From: Microlunatus capsulatus
Lineage (GTDB): Bacteria; Actinomycetota; Actinomycetes; Propionibacteriales; Propionibacteriaceae
Length of the DNA stretch: 64,000 nucleotides
Assembly (NCBI RefSeq): GCF_017876495.1
Contig: NZ_JAGIOB010000001.1
Location: 3,224,001-3,288,000, forward strand
Reading direction: 5' to 3'
Shown: piece by piece, positions 42,338-51,149 of the stretch
How the letters are laid out: every line of letters starts with the position of its first letter
How positions within the stretch are numbered: the first letter of the stretch is position 1
The notes under the pieces: generated by a model
Told to the model about the DNA's origin: nothing
Seen by the model: only the letters and a program-made list of their open reading frames with translations
Database searches by the model: none
Program-made: the position numbers and the translations under genes

Positions 42338-43132
42338 GTGCAGATCGATCTGAGCGGGCGCACCGCGCTGGTGACGGGCTCGAGCCAGGGCATCGGCCTG
42401 GCCATCGCGGCCGGGCTGGCCGGGGCCGGGGCCCGCGTGGGGGTGAACGGCCGCTCGACGGGGTCCGTCGGCCGCGCGGTGGCGGAGCTGCGCGAGCGGC
42501 TCCCCGACGCCGACCTCGTCGAGGTCGTCGCCGACGTGACCACCGACGAGGGCTGCGCCCAGGCCCTGGGGCTGCTGCCCGACGTCGACGTCCTGGTCAA
42601 CAACCTGGGCGTCTACGGCGCCACCCCGGCGCTGGAGGTCGACGACGACGCCTGGCGCCGCTACTTCGAGGTGAACGTGCTCACCGCCGTGCGGCTGACC
42701 CGGGCCGTGCTGCCCGGGATGACCGCGCGCGGCTGGGGACGGGTGCTGAACATCGCGAGCGACTCCGCCGTCGTCATCCCGGTCGAGATGATCCACTACG
42801 GCGTCTCCAAGACCGCCCTGCTGGCCGCCTCCCGCGGCTTCGCCAAGGCGGCCGCCGGGACGGGCGTGACGGTCAACGCCGTCATCGCCGGCCCGACGCA
42901 CACCGGCGGCGTCGAGGACTTCGTCCGCTCCCTGGTCGGCGACACGCTGCCCTGGGACGAGGCGCAGCGCGAGTTCATGCGCCGCCACCGCCCCCAGTCG
43001 CTGATCCAGCGGCTGATCGAACCCGAGGAGATCGCCCACATGGTCACCTATCTCGCGTCGCCGCTGGCGTCCGCGACCACCGGCGGCGCCCTGCGCGTCG
43101 ACGGCGGCTACGTCGACGGGATCCTGCCGTGA
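42338..43132 (+). CDS. SDR-family oxidoreductase
   Basis: 264-aa classical short-chain dehydrogenase. The cofactor loop TGSSQGIGLAIA is at about residues 13-24, NNLGVYGATP (NAG-type motif) near 87-96, the catalytic Ser in IASDSAV and YGVSK near 154-158; the C-terminal LRVDGGYV is typical. GTG 42338 is used; a TTG four codons earlier is possible. Its stop overlaps the start of the next gene (GTGA). Substrate unknown. Confidence 0.9.
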   Translation: MQIDLSGRTALVTGSSQGIGLAIAAGLAGAGARVGVNGRSTGSVGRAVAELRERLPDADLVEVVADVTTDEGCAQALGLLPDVDVLVNNLGVYGATPALEVDDDAWRRYFEVNVLTAVRLTRAVLPGMTARGWGRVLNIASDSAVVIPVEMIHYGVSKTALLAASRGFAKAAAGTGVTVNAVIAGPTHTGGVEDFVRSLVGDTLPWDEAQREFMRRHRPQSLIQRLIEPEEIAHMVTYLASPLASATTGGALRVDGGYVDGILP

Positions 43133-44025
43133 CCCTCGAGCCCGGGGTCCGGGCCGAGCTCCGCGTGCACACCCTCTCCACCGGCGCCGACGCGCTGGTG
43201 CTGTCCACCGACGTCCACGTCGAGGCGCCGAACTGGACGCCCGACGGGCGCTGGCTCGTCGTCAACGCCGACGGCCGCATCTACCGGGTCGCGCCGACGG
43301 GCGGCGAGCTGGAGCTCGTCGACACAGCCCCGCTCGACCAGCTCAACAACGACCACGTGCTGAGCCCGGACGGCCGGACGCTGTACCTGTCGTCGTCCTC
43401 GGACCGGCACCTCTACCGGGTGCCGCTGAGCGGCGGCCGGCCCGAGCGCGTCACCAACGACCGCGGCGAGGGCTTCTGGCACTTCCTGCACGGCGTCTCG
43501 CCCGACGGCGCGACGCTGGCCTACGTCGGGCTGGAGACCGCGGGCGGGGTGTGGGGCAGCGCCAGCAACATCTGGACGATCCCCGCGGAGGGCGGCGAGG
43601 ACGTGCAGCTCACCCGCACGACCGCCCCCACCGACGGGCCGGAGTACAGCCCCGACGGCCGGTGGGTCTACTTCAACAGCGAGCTGCGTCCCGACGGCGA
43701 GCCGCCCGCGGCCCCCGGCCACGCCCAGGTCTTCCGGATGCGCCCCGACGGCACGGGGACCGAACAGCTGACCCACGACGAGGCGGTCAACTGGTTCCCG
43801 CACGTCTCGCCGGACGGCCGGACCGTCCTGGTGCTGAGCTTCCCGCCCGGCACCACCGGCCACCCCGGCGGCCGGGACGTGCGGCTGCGCACCATGGGCC
43901 CGGCGGGGGAGGACCTGCGCGACGTGCTGTCCTTCCGCGGCGGGCAGGGCACCGTCAACGTCAACAGCTGGGCCCCCGACTCCGACCGCTTCGCCTACGT
44001 CGCCTACCCGCAGGTCGGGACTTAG
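43129..44025 (+). CDS. TolB-like beta-propeller protein
   Basis: 298-aa cytoplasmic propeller with five or six TolB/WD40-type (PD40) blades: APNWTPDGRWLVVNADGRIY, DHVLSPDGRTLYLSSSSDRH, GVSPDGATLAYVGLE, GPEYSPDGRWVYFNSE and PHVSPDGRTVLVLSF. There is no signal peptide, so it is not periplasmic TolB itself; related proteins are annotated as biopolymer transporter TolB-like or DPP IV N-terminal-like. It is co-translated with the SDR. Ligand unknown. Confidence 0.85.
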   Translation: MTLEPGVRAELRVHTLSTGADALVLSTDVHVEAPNWTPDGRWLVVNADGRIYRVAPTGGELELVDTAPLDQLNNDHVLSPDGRTLYLSSSSDRHLYRVPLSGGRPERVTNDRGEGFWHFLHGVSPDGATLAYVGLETAGGVWGSASNIWTIPAEGGEDVQLTRTTAPTDGPEYSPDGRWVYFNSELRPDGEPPAAPGHAQVFRMRPDGTGTEQLTHDEAVNWFPHVSPDGRTVLVLSFPPGTTGHPGGRDVRLRTMGPAGEDLRDVLSFRGGQGTVNVNSWAPDSDRFAYVAYPQVGT

Positions 44026-44450
44026 GTCCCTGGTGCACGACCGACCCGCCCGCTAGCGTCTGGCGCACACCGTGGTGGTCACGACCGCCCGCCAGTCCCG
44101 GTCGACGACGGGGGATCCACCGTCGGACGCATGGACGGGACGACCGCGGCGCTCGGGGACAAACGTCAGGGTCCGCGCGCGCCGTCGGCCCTGGGCCCGC
44201 GCCGGGCCCGGGGCCCGGCCGTCGCCAGCCCGCACCCTGAGCCGAGCTCGCACTCTGAGCAGATTCCGCTGCCTGAGCCTGTCGAAGGCCTGCTGCCAGA
44301 TCGACCCCCGCTGCCTGAGCCTGTCGAAGGCCCGCTGCCCAGATCGACCCCCGCTGCCTGAGCCTGTCCAAGGCCTCCGCTGCTGGCCCTTCGACGAGCT
44401 CAGGGAGCGGTGGGCGGCCCTTCGACGGGCTCAAGGAGCGGGGTGTCCGC
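44026..44450. repeat. Intergenic region with tandem REP-like repeats (family 1)
   Basis: No gene is evident in these 425 bp. From 44266 three copies of a 42-43-bp unit start at 44266, 44308 and 44351, each containing CCTGAGCCTGTC(G/C)AAGG and, in the first two, CAGATCGACCCC. They are followed by two inverted half-copies at 44386-44409 and 44418-44438 (CCCTTCGACGGGCTCAAGGAG). The first inverted half-copy is identical to 6097-6120 in ileS. The array separates convergent genes and may act as a bidirectional terminator. Confidence 0.88.
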
Positions 44451-44969
44451 TCAGGGGCCCGCGGTGGCGGCCAGCACGACGAGCAGCGGGACGAGCCGCT
44501 CGGCCGGCACCTGGTGCTGGCCCCGGGTGGTGACCCGCAGCCAGCCGCCCGCCACCAGCTGGCGCAGGTGGTGGTAGATCTGCCCCGTGGTGCCCAGGCC
44601 CTCGGCGTGCGCCAGCTCGGCGGCGGTGCGGGCGCGGCCGGTGGCCACCAGCTGCAGGATCTGCATCCGCGACGGGTGCCCGAGGGCCGCCAGGGCCGGA
44701 ACCGAGACCGCCCAGTCGGTGCCCGTCAGGTCCTCGGCGGACCGGGTGATCTGCCAGGACACGGGGCCGCCCTCGGCGTCGGCCGCGGTGCCCCCGAAGG
44801 CGACGGCCCCGGCCAGCCCCTGCGCGCGGAGGGCCTCCAGCAACCAGAAGGTCCCGGCCGACGGCTCCGCGTCGGGCGCGGGACGGGCGCCCTCGTCGGC
44901 GCCGAGACGCGCCTCCAGCCGGCGGACCCGCTCCTGCAGGTCGGCCAGCACCTCGTCCGTCGGGTCCAC
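44451..44969 (-). CDS. ArsR-family helix-turn-helix regulator
   Basis: 172-aa regulator. After a coiled-coil-like N-terminus (EVLADLQERVRRLEARLG), a winged helix occupies about residues 89-165: LAALGHPSRMQILQLVATGR, TAAELAHAEGLGTTGQIYHHL and LVAGGWLRVTTRGQHQV. No Cys metal site, so it is probably not metal-sensing. GTG 44969 has AGGAGG 4 nt away and is preferred to GTG 44990, which lies inside a palindrome. The target is probably its own promoter. Confidence 0.85.
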   Translation of the reverse strand: MDPTDEVLADLQERVRRLEARLGADEGARPAPDAEPSAGTFWLLEALRAQGLAGAVAFGGTAADAEGGPVSWQITRSAEDLTGTDWAVSVPALAALGHPSRMQILQLVATGRARTAAELAHAEGLGTTGQIYHHLRQLVAGGWLRVTTRGQHQVPAERLVPLLVVLAATAGP

Positions 44970-44985
44970 CGGGCCTCCTGCGGGG

Positions 44986-45010
44986 ATCACGTGATGACGT
45001 CAGGACGTTA
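44986..45010 (-). promoter_or_regulatory. Promoter and putative operator of the ArsR gene
   Basis: Two adjoining perfect palindromes, ATCACGTGAT (44986-44995) and TGACGTCA (44995-45002), sit just downstream of a -10 TAACGT (minus strand, 45010-45005), where a bound repressor would block the start of transcription. Confidence 0.6.
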
Positions 45011-45030
45011 GCAGCCGGGCCCGGACGTGC

Positions 45031-45065
45031 GGAGGGCCGGCGCACCCCAGGTGCGCCGGCCCTCC
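45031..45065 (-). terminator. Perfect 16-bp hairpin terminator of the peptide ABC operon
   Basis: Arms GGAGGGCCGGCGCACC and GGTGCGCCGGCCCTCC with a CCA loop, 38 bp after the binding-protein stop. No T tract. Confidence 0.8.
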
Positions 45066-45103
45066 GGTCCCTCAGCCCGCCGGGGCGGGGTCGTGCTCGT
45101 GGC

Positions 45104-46789
45104 CTACTTCTGGAAGCCGATGTTCTCCCACTGCGGGCTGCTCAGGCCGAAGGCGCCGTAGTTGGCGAGCTTGGCCTTGGTCGCGATGAGCTCGGGGCGC
45201 TGGTACAGCGGCACGATGCCCACGCTGGTCCACAGCTGCTCGGCGACCTGGTTGGCCTGGTCGATCCGCGCGGCCGGGTCGGTCTGCTTGCTGATCTCGG
45301 TGATGAGCTTGTCCGTCTCCGGCAGCGAGACCTGCTGGTAGTTGCTCTCCGAGCCCGTGCCGTACAGCTGGTTGATGTTGGCGAACGGGAACGGGGTGCC
45401 GATCCAGGTGAAGGCGATCAGCTCGAAGGACTTGCTGGACAGCGTCGTGTTGAACTCGTCGGCCGGCACGTTGACGATGTCGACCTTGGCGCCGATCTCC
45501 TTGAGCTGGTTCTGCGTCTGCAGCGCCTCGTTCTGGGAGGCGGGGACGCCGTCGAGGGCGGAGAACTTGACCTCGAGCTTCTTGCCGTCCTTCTCGCGGA
45601 TGCCGTCGGAGCCGGCGACCCAGCCCAGGCCCTCGAGGTCGGACTTGGCGGCCTCGACGTTGTAGTCGATGCCCGTCTTCTGGCCCATGTCCACGTAGCC
45701 CTGCTGGTTGGACAGGATGATCCCGTTGTTCAGCTGGGTGACCGGCCAGTCGATGCCCGCGAGGTCGGAGGCGCCGATGGACGCCCGGTCCAGACCCTTG
45801 ACCAGGGCCTGGCGGACCTTCTCGTCCTTCAGCACGCCGGCCTTGGAGTTGAAGGTGATGTGGCGCCAGTTGGGGCCGGCGGCCTTGCGCACGGCGCCGT
45901 CGGCGACACCGGAGGCCAGCTGGAAGCCGTTCGGGTCGGGCCCGATGTCGAAGGCGTCGATCTCACCGTTGACGAAGGCGTTCGGGGTGGCGTCGGTGGC
46001 GATGGTGCGCCAGGTGATCTTGTCCAGCAGCGGCTTGTCGCCCCACCACTTGTCGTTCGGGACGACGGTGATCGTCTTCTGCGTCTTGTCCTCGGCGTCG
46101 ACCTTGAACGGGCCCGAGAGCCAGTCGTTGTCGAGGTCGGACCAGCCGTCGTTGAAGGTCTTCGCGTCCTTGACGCTCTCGGCCTTCAGCGGGCCGGAGA
46201 GCGGGGAGGCCCAGTCCGGGTAGGCCTGGGTGAAGGTGACCGTCACGTCGAACTTGTCGGCGCCGGAGGTGACGCTGGCGATCTTGTCGAAGCCGTCGGT
46301 CGAGGCGCAGCGGAAGTCCTTGTCCTTGCCGTTGCACGCCTCCCAGGTGGCCTTGATGTCGTCGACGTCGATGGCGGAGCCGTCGCCCCACACGGCCTGC
46401 GGGTTCAGCTTCAGGTTGATCGTCGTCGGGTCGTCGGAGACGACGTCGGCCGCGGTCAGGAACGCCGGGTTCGGGGTGTAGGCACCCTTGGCGTCGAAGT
46501 TGAAGTACCCGGGCAGGAAGGTGTTGCGGATGCCCGTCAGCTCGTTGTTGTTGCCGTCGATCTGGAGCGGGTTCCAGTTGGTGCCGAGGTCGCTCACGGC
46601 CAGCCGGAGCTCACCGCCCTGCGCGAGGCTGCCGCGGTCCTGGGCGTTGATGTCCTGGGCGGTGACCGGCGCGATGCTCGGCTGGTCGGTGGCGTCGCCC
46701 GCCGGGTCGTTCGACGAGCCGGAACCGCAGGCGGCGAGCGCGAGCGCGCCCAGCAGCAGCGGTGCCGCAAAGATCTTGCGTGACTTCAC
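45104..46789 (-). CDS. Peptide/nickel-type ABC transporter substrate-binding lipoprotein
   Basis: 561-aa family 5 extracellular binding protein, lipobox LAAC (C21). The mature protein begins with a polar stretch and then GELRLAVSDLGTNWNPLQIDG, and carries LNPQAVWGDGSAIDVDDIKATWEACNG and SGPFKVDAEDKTQKTITVVPNDKWWGDKP-type segments of the OppA/DppA fold. Notably richer in Lys and Asn than its neighbours. It is the last gene of the operon, after two permeases and a fused ATPase; oligopeptides are the likely cargo. GTG start after GAGGAACA. Confidence 0.92.
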   Translation of the reverse strand: MKSRKIFAAPLLLGALALAACGSGSSNDPAGDATDQPSIAPVTAQDINAQDRGSLAQGGELRLAVSDLGTNWNPLQIDGNNNELTGIRNTFLPGYFNFDAKGAYTPNPAFLTAADVVSDDPTTINLKLNPQAVWGDGSAIDVDDIKATWEACNGKDKDFRCASTDGFDKIASVTSGADKFDVTVTFTQAYPDWASPLSGPLKAESVKDAKTFNDGWSDLDNDWLSGPFKVDAEDKTQKTITVVPNDKWWGDKPLLDKITWRTIATDATPNAFVNGEIDAFDIGPDPNGFQLASGVADGAVRKAAGPNWRHITFNSKAGVLKDEKVRQALVKGLDRASIGASDLAGIDWPVTQLNNGIILSNQQGYVDMGQKTGIDYNVEAAKSDLEGLGWVAGSDGIREKDGKKLEVKFSALDGVPASQNEALQTQNQLKEIGAKVDIVNVPADEFNTTLSSKSFELIAFTWIGTPFPFANINQLYGTGSESNYQQVSLPETDKLITEISKQTDPAARIDQANQVAEQLWTSVGIVPLYQRPELIATKAKLANYGAFGLSSPQWENIGFQK

Positions 46790-46919
46790 TGTTCCTCCAT
46801 GAGATCTGGCGGTCGACTCGTGGCCGACCGCGCATCAAACTCTGTACGGACGAGGGCTCGATCTGGCGCTCCCACGCCCGAGGTTGCGTCAACTGTGCCT
46901 TCTGCGTGCAACAGCCGTG

Positions 46920-49079
46920 TTACCGGTCGTCCCCCTCCGGAGGGACCGGCGCGGTCACCGGCTGCACGACGCGGACCTCCTCGTTGTAGTGGCAGGCGGA
47001 CGTGTGGTCGGGTCGGCCGATCTCGTAGAGGTCGGGCACGACGTCGGTGCAGCGGCTGCGCTCGGCCTCGCCGAGCGTCGCGAACCGCTGGCACCGGGTG
47101 CGGAACCGGCATCCGCTGGGCGGGTTCGCCGGGCTCGGCAGGTCACCGGTGAGGATGATCCGCCGCCGGCTCCGCTCGGCCTTCGGGTCGGGGATCGGGA
47201 TGGCCGAGAGCAGCGCCTGGGTGTAGGGGTGCGTCGGGTGGTCGTAGACGTCGTCCACCTCGCCGATCTCGACGATCTTGCCCAGGTACATCACCGCGAC
47301 CCGGTCGGCGATGTGCCGGATCACGGCCAGGTCGTGGGCGACGAAGAGGTAGGACAGCGACAGCTTGGCCTTGAGCTCGTCCAGCAGGTTGATGACGCCG
47401 GCCTGGATGGAGACGTCGAGCGCCGACACCGGCTCGTCCAGGACGATCAGCTTCGGCTCCAGGGCGAGCGCCCGGGCGATGCCGATCCGCTGCCGCTGCC
47501 CGCCGGAGAACTGGCCGGGGTAGCGGCTGGCGTGCGAGGGCTCCAGCCCGACGAGCCGGAGCAGCTCGGCCACCCGCCGCTCGATCTCGGCCGGCGGCAC
47601 CTTGAAGACGCCCATCGGCTCCGCGATGAGGTCGAAGACCGGCATCCGCGGGTCGAGGGAGGCCATCGGGTCCTGGAAGACGACCTGCAGGTCGCGGCGC
47701 ATCTGGCGTCGCTCGGCGTTCCCCAGCTGGCCGGTGTCGCGGCCCAGCACCACCACGCGGCCCTCGGTCGGGGCCTTGAGGTTCAGCACCTCCAGCAGGG
47801 TCGAGCTCTTGCCGCAGCCGGACTCGCCGACCAGGCCCAGCGTCTCGCCCTCCTTGATCTCGAGGTCGATGCCGTCGACGGCGTGCACGGTGCCGATCCG
47901 GCGTCGGTAGATCGCGCCCTTCATCAGCGGGTAGTGCCGCTTCATGCCCTCCAGCTGCAGCACCGTCGAGCGCTCCTCGCGGGGCACCCGCTCCAGCGGC
48001 GAGTGCGCCGGCGCGGGGGTCGGGAAGATGTCGTCGTAGCCCAGGTCGCCCGCGGCGACCTTGCCGACGTGGATGCAGGCGGCGACGTGCGACGGGTGCT
48101 CGGTGGGCACCAGCGGCGGCTCGGCCTCCAGGCACTCCGGGGTGGAGAGCGGGCAGCGGGGCTCGAAGGGGCACCCCGGCGGCAGGTCCACCACCGACGG
48201 CGGGTTCCCCTCCAGGGTGGCGAGCGCCTTCTTCTCGGTCGCGTCCAGCCGGGGCACCGCGCCCAGGAGGCCGATCGTGTAGGGCATCCGCGGGCTGTAG
48301 AAGATCTCGTCGACGCTGCCCTGCTCGACGGGCCGGCCGGCGTACATCACCGTCACCTGGTCGGCGATGCCGGCGACCACGCCCAGGTCGTGGGTGATCA
48401 TGATCATCGCGGCGCCGGTCTCGCGCTGCGCGGTCTTCAGCACCTCGAGCACCTGGGCCTGGATGGTGACGTCGAGGGCGGTCGTCGGCTCGTCGGCGAT
48501 GATCACGTCCGGGTCGTTGGCGATGGACATCGCGATCATGGCGCGCTGCCGCATGCCGCCGGAGAACTCGTGCGGGAACGAGCGCACCCGCACCTGCGGG
48601 TTGGGGATGCCGACGAGGTCGAGCAGCTCGACGGCCCGCTTGGTCGCCGCCGCCCGGGACACGTCGTGGTGGGTCTGGATCGCCTCGACGATCTGGTCGC
48701 CGATCGTGTAGACCGGCGTCAGGGCCGAGAGCGGGTCCTGGAAGATCATCGCCAGCGACTCCCCGCGCAGCCGCGACATCTTCTCGTCGCTGCGGCCGAG
48801 CAGCTCGTCGCCGTGCAGCTTGACCGAGCCGGTGATCTTGGCGCTGGCCGGGTGCAGGCCCATGATCGCCATCGACGTCACGGACTTGCCGGAGCCGGAC
48901 TCCCCGACGATGGCCAGGGTCTCCCCGGCCGCGAGGTCGAAGCTGAGCCCGCGGACGGCCTGCACGGGGCCGGCCTCGCTGGGGAAGGTGACGTGCAGGT
49001 CCTGCACGCTCAGGACGGTGCCGGACGCCGTCCGGCGGACCTTGCCCGGTCCGGCGGGCGTGGTCGCGGTGGTGCTCAT
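46920..49079 (-). CDS. Fused double ATP-binding protein of an oligopeptide ABC importer (DppD-DppF type)
   Basis: 719-aa protein with two full ABC ATPases in tandem. The first has GESGSGKSV, signature FSGGMRQRA and Walker B VIIADEPTTALD, followed by the OppD C-terminal Cys cluster (CPFEPRCPLSTPEC). The second has GESGCGKSS, FSGGQRQRI, LIVLDEPVSALD and a second Cys cluster (CRFRTRCQRF). The linker is about residues 320-370. Such fusions are common in actinobacteria. Start ATG 49079 overlaps the DppC stop (ATGA). A gap of 130 bp to the binding-protein gene is the only sizable break in the operon. Confidence 0.95.
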   Translation of the reverse strand: MSTTATTPAGPGKVRRTASGTVLSVQDLHVTFPSEAGPVQAVRGLSFDLAAGETLAIVGESGSGKSVTSMAIMGLHPASAKITGSVKLHGDELLGRSDEKMSRLRGESLAMIFQDPLSALTPVYTIGDQIVEAIQTHHDVSRAAATKRAVELLDLVGIPNPQVRVRSFPHEFSGGMRQRAMIAMSIANDPDVIIADEPTTALDVTIQAQVLEVLKTAQRETGAAMIMITHDLGVVAGIADQVTVMYAGRPVEQGSVDEIFYSPRMPYTIGLLGAVPRLDATEKKALATLEGNPPSVVDLPPGCPFEPRCPLSTPECLEAEPPLVPTEHPSHVAACIHVGKVAAGDLGYDDIFPTPAPAHSPLERVPREERSTVLQLEGMKRHYPLMKGAIYRRRIGTVHAVDGIDLEIKEGETLGLVGESGCGKSSTLLEVLNLKAPTEGRVVVLGRDTGQLGNAERRQMRRDLQVVFQDPMASLDPRMPVFDLIAEPMGVFKVPPAEIERRVAELLRLVGLEPSHASRYPGQFSGGQRQRIGIARALALEPKLIVLDEPVSALDVSIQAGVINLLDELKAKLSLSYLFVAHDLAVIRHIADRVAVMYLGKIVEIGEVDDVYDHPTHPYTQALLSAIPIPDPKAERSRRRIILTGDLPSPANPPSGCRFRTRCQRFATLGEAERSRCTDVVPDLYEIGRPDHTSACHYNEEVRVVQPVTAPVPPEGDDR

Positions 49080-50011
49080 CGGGCGGTTCCTCCGGAGGCC
49101 GAGTTGGGGTCGAGGGCGTCGCGCAGTCCGTCGCCCACGGCGTTCACGCACAGGACGACGGCGACGGCGGGGCTGACGAACAGCCAGGGGAAGCTGTTGA
49201 CCTGCCGCGCGCCCTCGCCGAGCAGGGTGCCCAGCGAGGTGTCGGGCGGCTGCACCCCGAAGCCGAAGAAGGACAGCCCGGTCTCGGCGAGGATGGCCGC
49301 GCTGACGTTCAGGGTGGCGTCGATGATCAGCAGCGAGGAGATGTTCGGCAGCACGTGCCGGACGATCGTCTTGGGGGCCGAGAGGCCCATGAAGCGCGCG
49401 GCCTGGACGTACTCGCGCTCCTTGATCGACATGCTGAGGCTGCGCACCACGCGGGAGGCGAGCATCCAGCCGAAGGCGGCCAGCAGGACGACCAGCAGCA
49501 GCCAGGAGTTGGGGCCCTTCGGGCCGCTGGTGGTGAGCACGGCGATCAGCAGGAACGACGGGACCACGAGCAGCAGGTCGACGACCCAGAGGGCGATCCG
49601 CTCGAACCAGCCGCCGAAGTAGGCGGCGAACGAGCCGACGATCGCGGCGATGCCGGTGGACAGGATGGCCACCAGGAAACCGATCAGCAGCGACTTGCGC
49701 AGCCCGCGCAGGGTGAGCGCCAGCATGTCCCGGCCGCTCTGCGTGCTGCCCAGCGGGTGCCGGTCGCTCGGCGGCTTGAGGTAGGCCTGCCGGTCGACCT
49801 CGTCGTAGGCCCAGTTCGAGAGGTAGGGCCCGACCAGGGCGAGCACGACGAAGACCACCAGGAGCGCCAGCCCCACGACGGCGGACTTGTTGCGGAGGAA
49901 CCGGCGCAGGATCAGCCGGCTGCGGGAGAGCCGCTTGCCGGTGTCCACCGGCTCGACCGGCCCGTCGCCCAGCGGCTGCTCGTCGGCGACCTCGAGGAGG
50001 TTCTGACCCAT
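49076..50011 (-). CDS. Oligopeptide ABC transporter permease (DppC/OppC type)
   Basis: 311-aa permease with a basic N-terminus, a first helix at about 42-63, the OppC_N-type extracytoplasmic segment (HPLGSTQSGRDMLALTLRGLR) and five more helices. The ATPase-contact EAA loop reads EREYVQAARFMGLSAPKTIV. Four-base overlap with the downstream ATPase gene. A spacer of 9 bp to the upstream permease gene. Confidence 0.94.
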   Translation of the reverse strand: MGQNLLEVADEQPLGDGPVEPVDTGKRLSRSRLILRRFLRNKSAVVGLALLVVFVVLALVGPYLSNWAYDEVDRQAYLKPPSDRHPLGSTQSGRDMLALTLRGLRKSLLIGFLVAILSTGIAAIVGSFAAYFGGWFERIALWVVDLLLVVPSFLLIAVLTTSGPKGPNSWLLLVVLLAAFGWMLASRVVRSLSMSIKEREYVQAARFMGLSAPKTIVRHVLPNISSLLIIDATLNVSAAILAETGLSFFGFGVQPPDTSLGTLLGEGARQVNSFPWLFVSPAVAVVLCVNAVGDGLRDALDPNSASGGTAR

Positions 50012-50020
50012 GGGGATCTC

Positions 50021-51004
50021 CTAGCTCAGCCGCACGCGCGGGTCGAGGATGGCCACGGCGATGTCGGACAGGACGGCGCCGACCAGCACGCACGCCCCGC
50101 TGAACGCGACCACGGCCACCGTGCCGTTGACGTCCTGGCCGGTGATGGTGGAGACGCCGTACTCGCCCATCCCGTGGAAGGAGAACATGATCTCCATGAA
50201 GGTGGCGCCGGTGAACAGCGTCGCGATGCTGAAGGCGAAGTAGGTGCCCGTCGGGATCAGCGACGTGCGCAGCGCGTGCTTCATCACCGCGCGCGAGCGG
50301 CGCAGGCCCTTCGCCCGGGCCGTCCGGACGAAGTCCGAGCCGAGGGCGTCGAGCATGAGGTTGCGCTGGATGCGGCTGAAGAAGGCGGCGTTGATGAGCG
50401 TCAGGGCGATCGTGGGCAGCACCAGGTGCTGGGCCCGGTCGACGAAGGCGGCCCCGAAGTAGTCGCCGCGGTCACCGGTCTCGCCGACGAACTCGAAGAG
50501 CCGCAGCCCGGTGCCGTTGTTGACCTTGGTGGCCAGCACCTGCAGGGCGCTGGCGATGACGAAGGACGGCACCGAGAGGATGAACAGCGAGCCCAGCGTC
50601 GAGAAGCGGTCCGACGGCTTGTACTGCCGGGTGGCGGTCCAGGCGCCGAGCAGCACCCCGACGAGGGTGCCGAGCAGGGAGCCCAGCGTGATCAGCCGGA
50701 TGCTCACCCAGATCCGCCGGCCGACCTCGTCGACGACCTCGCCGCCCTTGGGCGCCTCGCCCCAGTCCCAGTGCAGGACGACGCCCTTCAGCCACACCCA
50801 GTACCGCTCGAGCAGCGGCACCTGGTCGCTGAGGTTGCGGAGCCGGAGGTTGCTCTCGATCGCGACGGGGTCCAGCGGCGGGTTGACGAGCTCGTAGAGC
50901 CGTCGGGGCTGGAGCTGGCTGGCCGCCAGCAGGTAGCTGAGGCTCACCGCGATGAAGAGCAGGACGACGTAGTTCAGGAGTCGTCGCGCGACGTACGCAC
51001 CCAA
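50021..51004 (-). CDS. Oligopeptide ABC transporter permease (DppB/OppB type)
   Basis: 327-aa permease, first gene of the operon. TM1 is at about residues 8-28, the extracytoplasmic loop contains ERYWVWLKGVVLHWDWGEAP, and the EAA-type loop reads GSDFVRTARAKGLRRSRAVM. TTG 51004 is taken as start: it gives MGAYVARRLLNYVVLL at the proper place for TM1 and follows GAGAGAGG, though the spacing of 10 nt is long; no in-frame ATG/GTG exists nearby. Confidence 0.9.
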   Translation of the reverse strand: MGAYVARRLLNYVVLLFIAVSLSYLLAASQLQPRRLYELVNPPLDPVAIESNLRLRNLSDQVPLLERYWVWLKGVVLHWDWGEAPKGGEVVDEVGRRIWVSIRLITLGSLLGTLVGVLLGAWTATRQYKPSDRFSTLGSLFILSVPSFVIASALQVLATKVNNGTGLRLFEFVGETGDRGDYFGAAFVDRAQHLVLPTIALTLINAAFFSRIQRNLMLDALGSDFVRTARAKGLRRSRAVMKHALRTSLIPTGTYFAFSIATLFTGATFMEIMFSFHGMGEYGVSTITGQDVNGTVAVVAFSGACVLVGAVLSDIAVAILDPRVRLS

Positions 51005-51063
51005 GAGGTAACTGCCTCTCTCACCTTGTTCGGGGAGCGGCGTTCCCCCCGGTCGTTCTCGTG

Positions 51064-51069
51064 ACTCTA
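51064..51069 (-). promoter_or_regulatory. -10 box upstream of the peptide ABC operon
   Basis: TAGAGT on the minus strand, about 60 bp before the permease start, giving a conventional 5' leader. No good -35. Confidence 0.4.
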
Positions 51070-51149
51070 GCCGCGAACTGTTGCGACGACGTCACGCCCG
51101 GCCTGCGCGCGACGCGGAGAGAACATAGCCGAGCGAAGCAGGAGCGTGC

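Noticed and set aside
44266-44385. CRISPR-like appearance of the regularly spaced repeats
   Set aside because: Only three units, the spacers are alike, no cas genes are near, and the units match palindromic repeats found elsewhere in the window.
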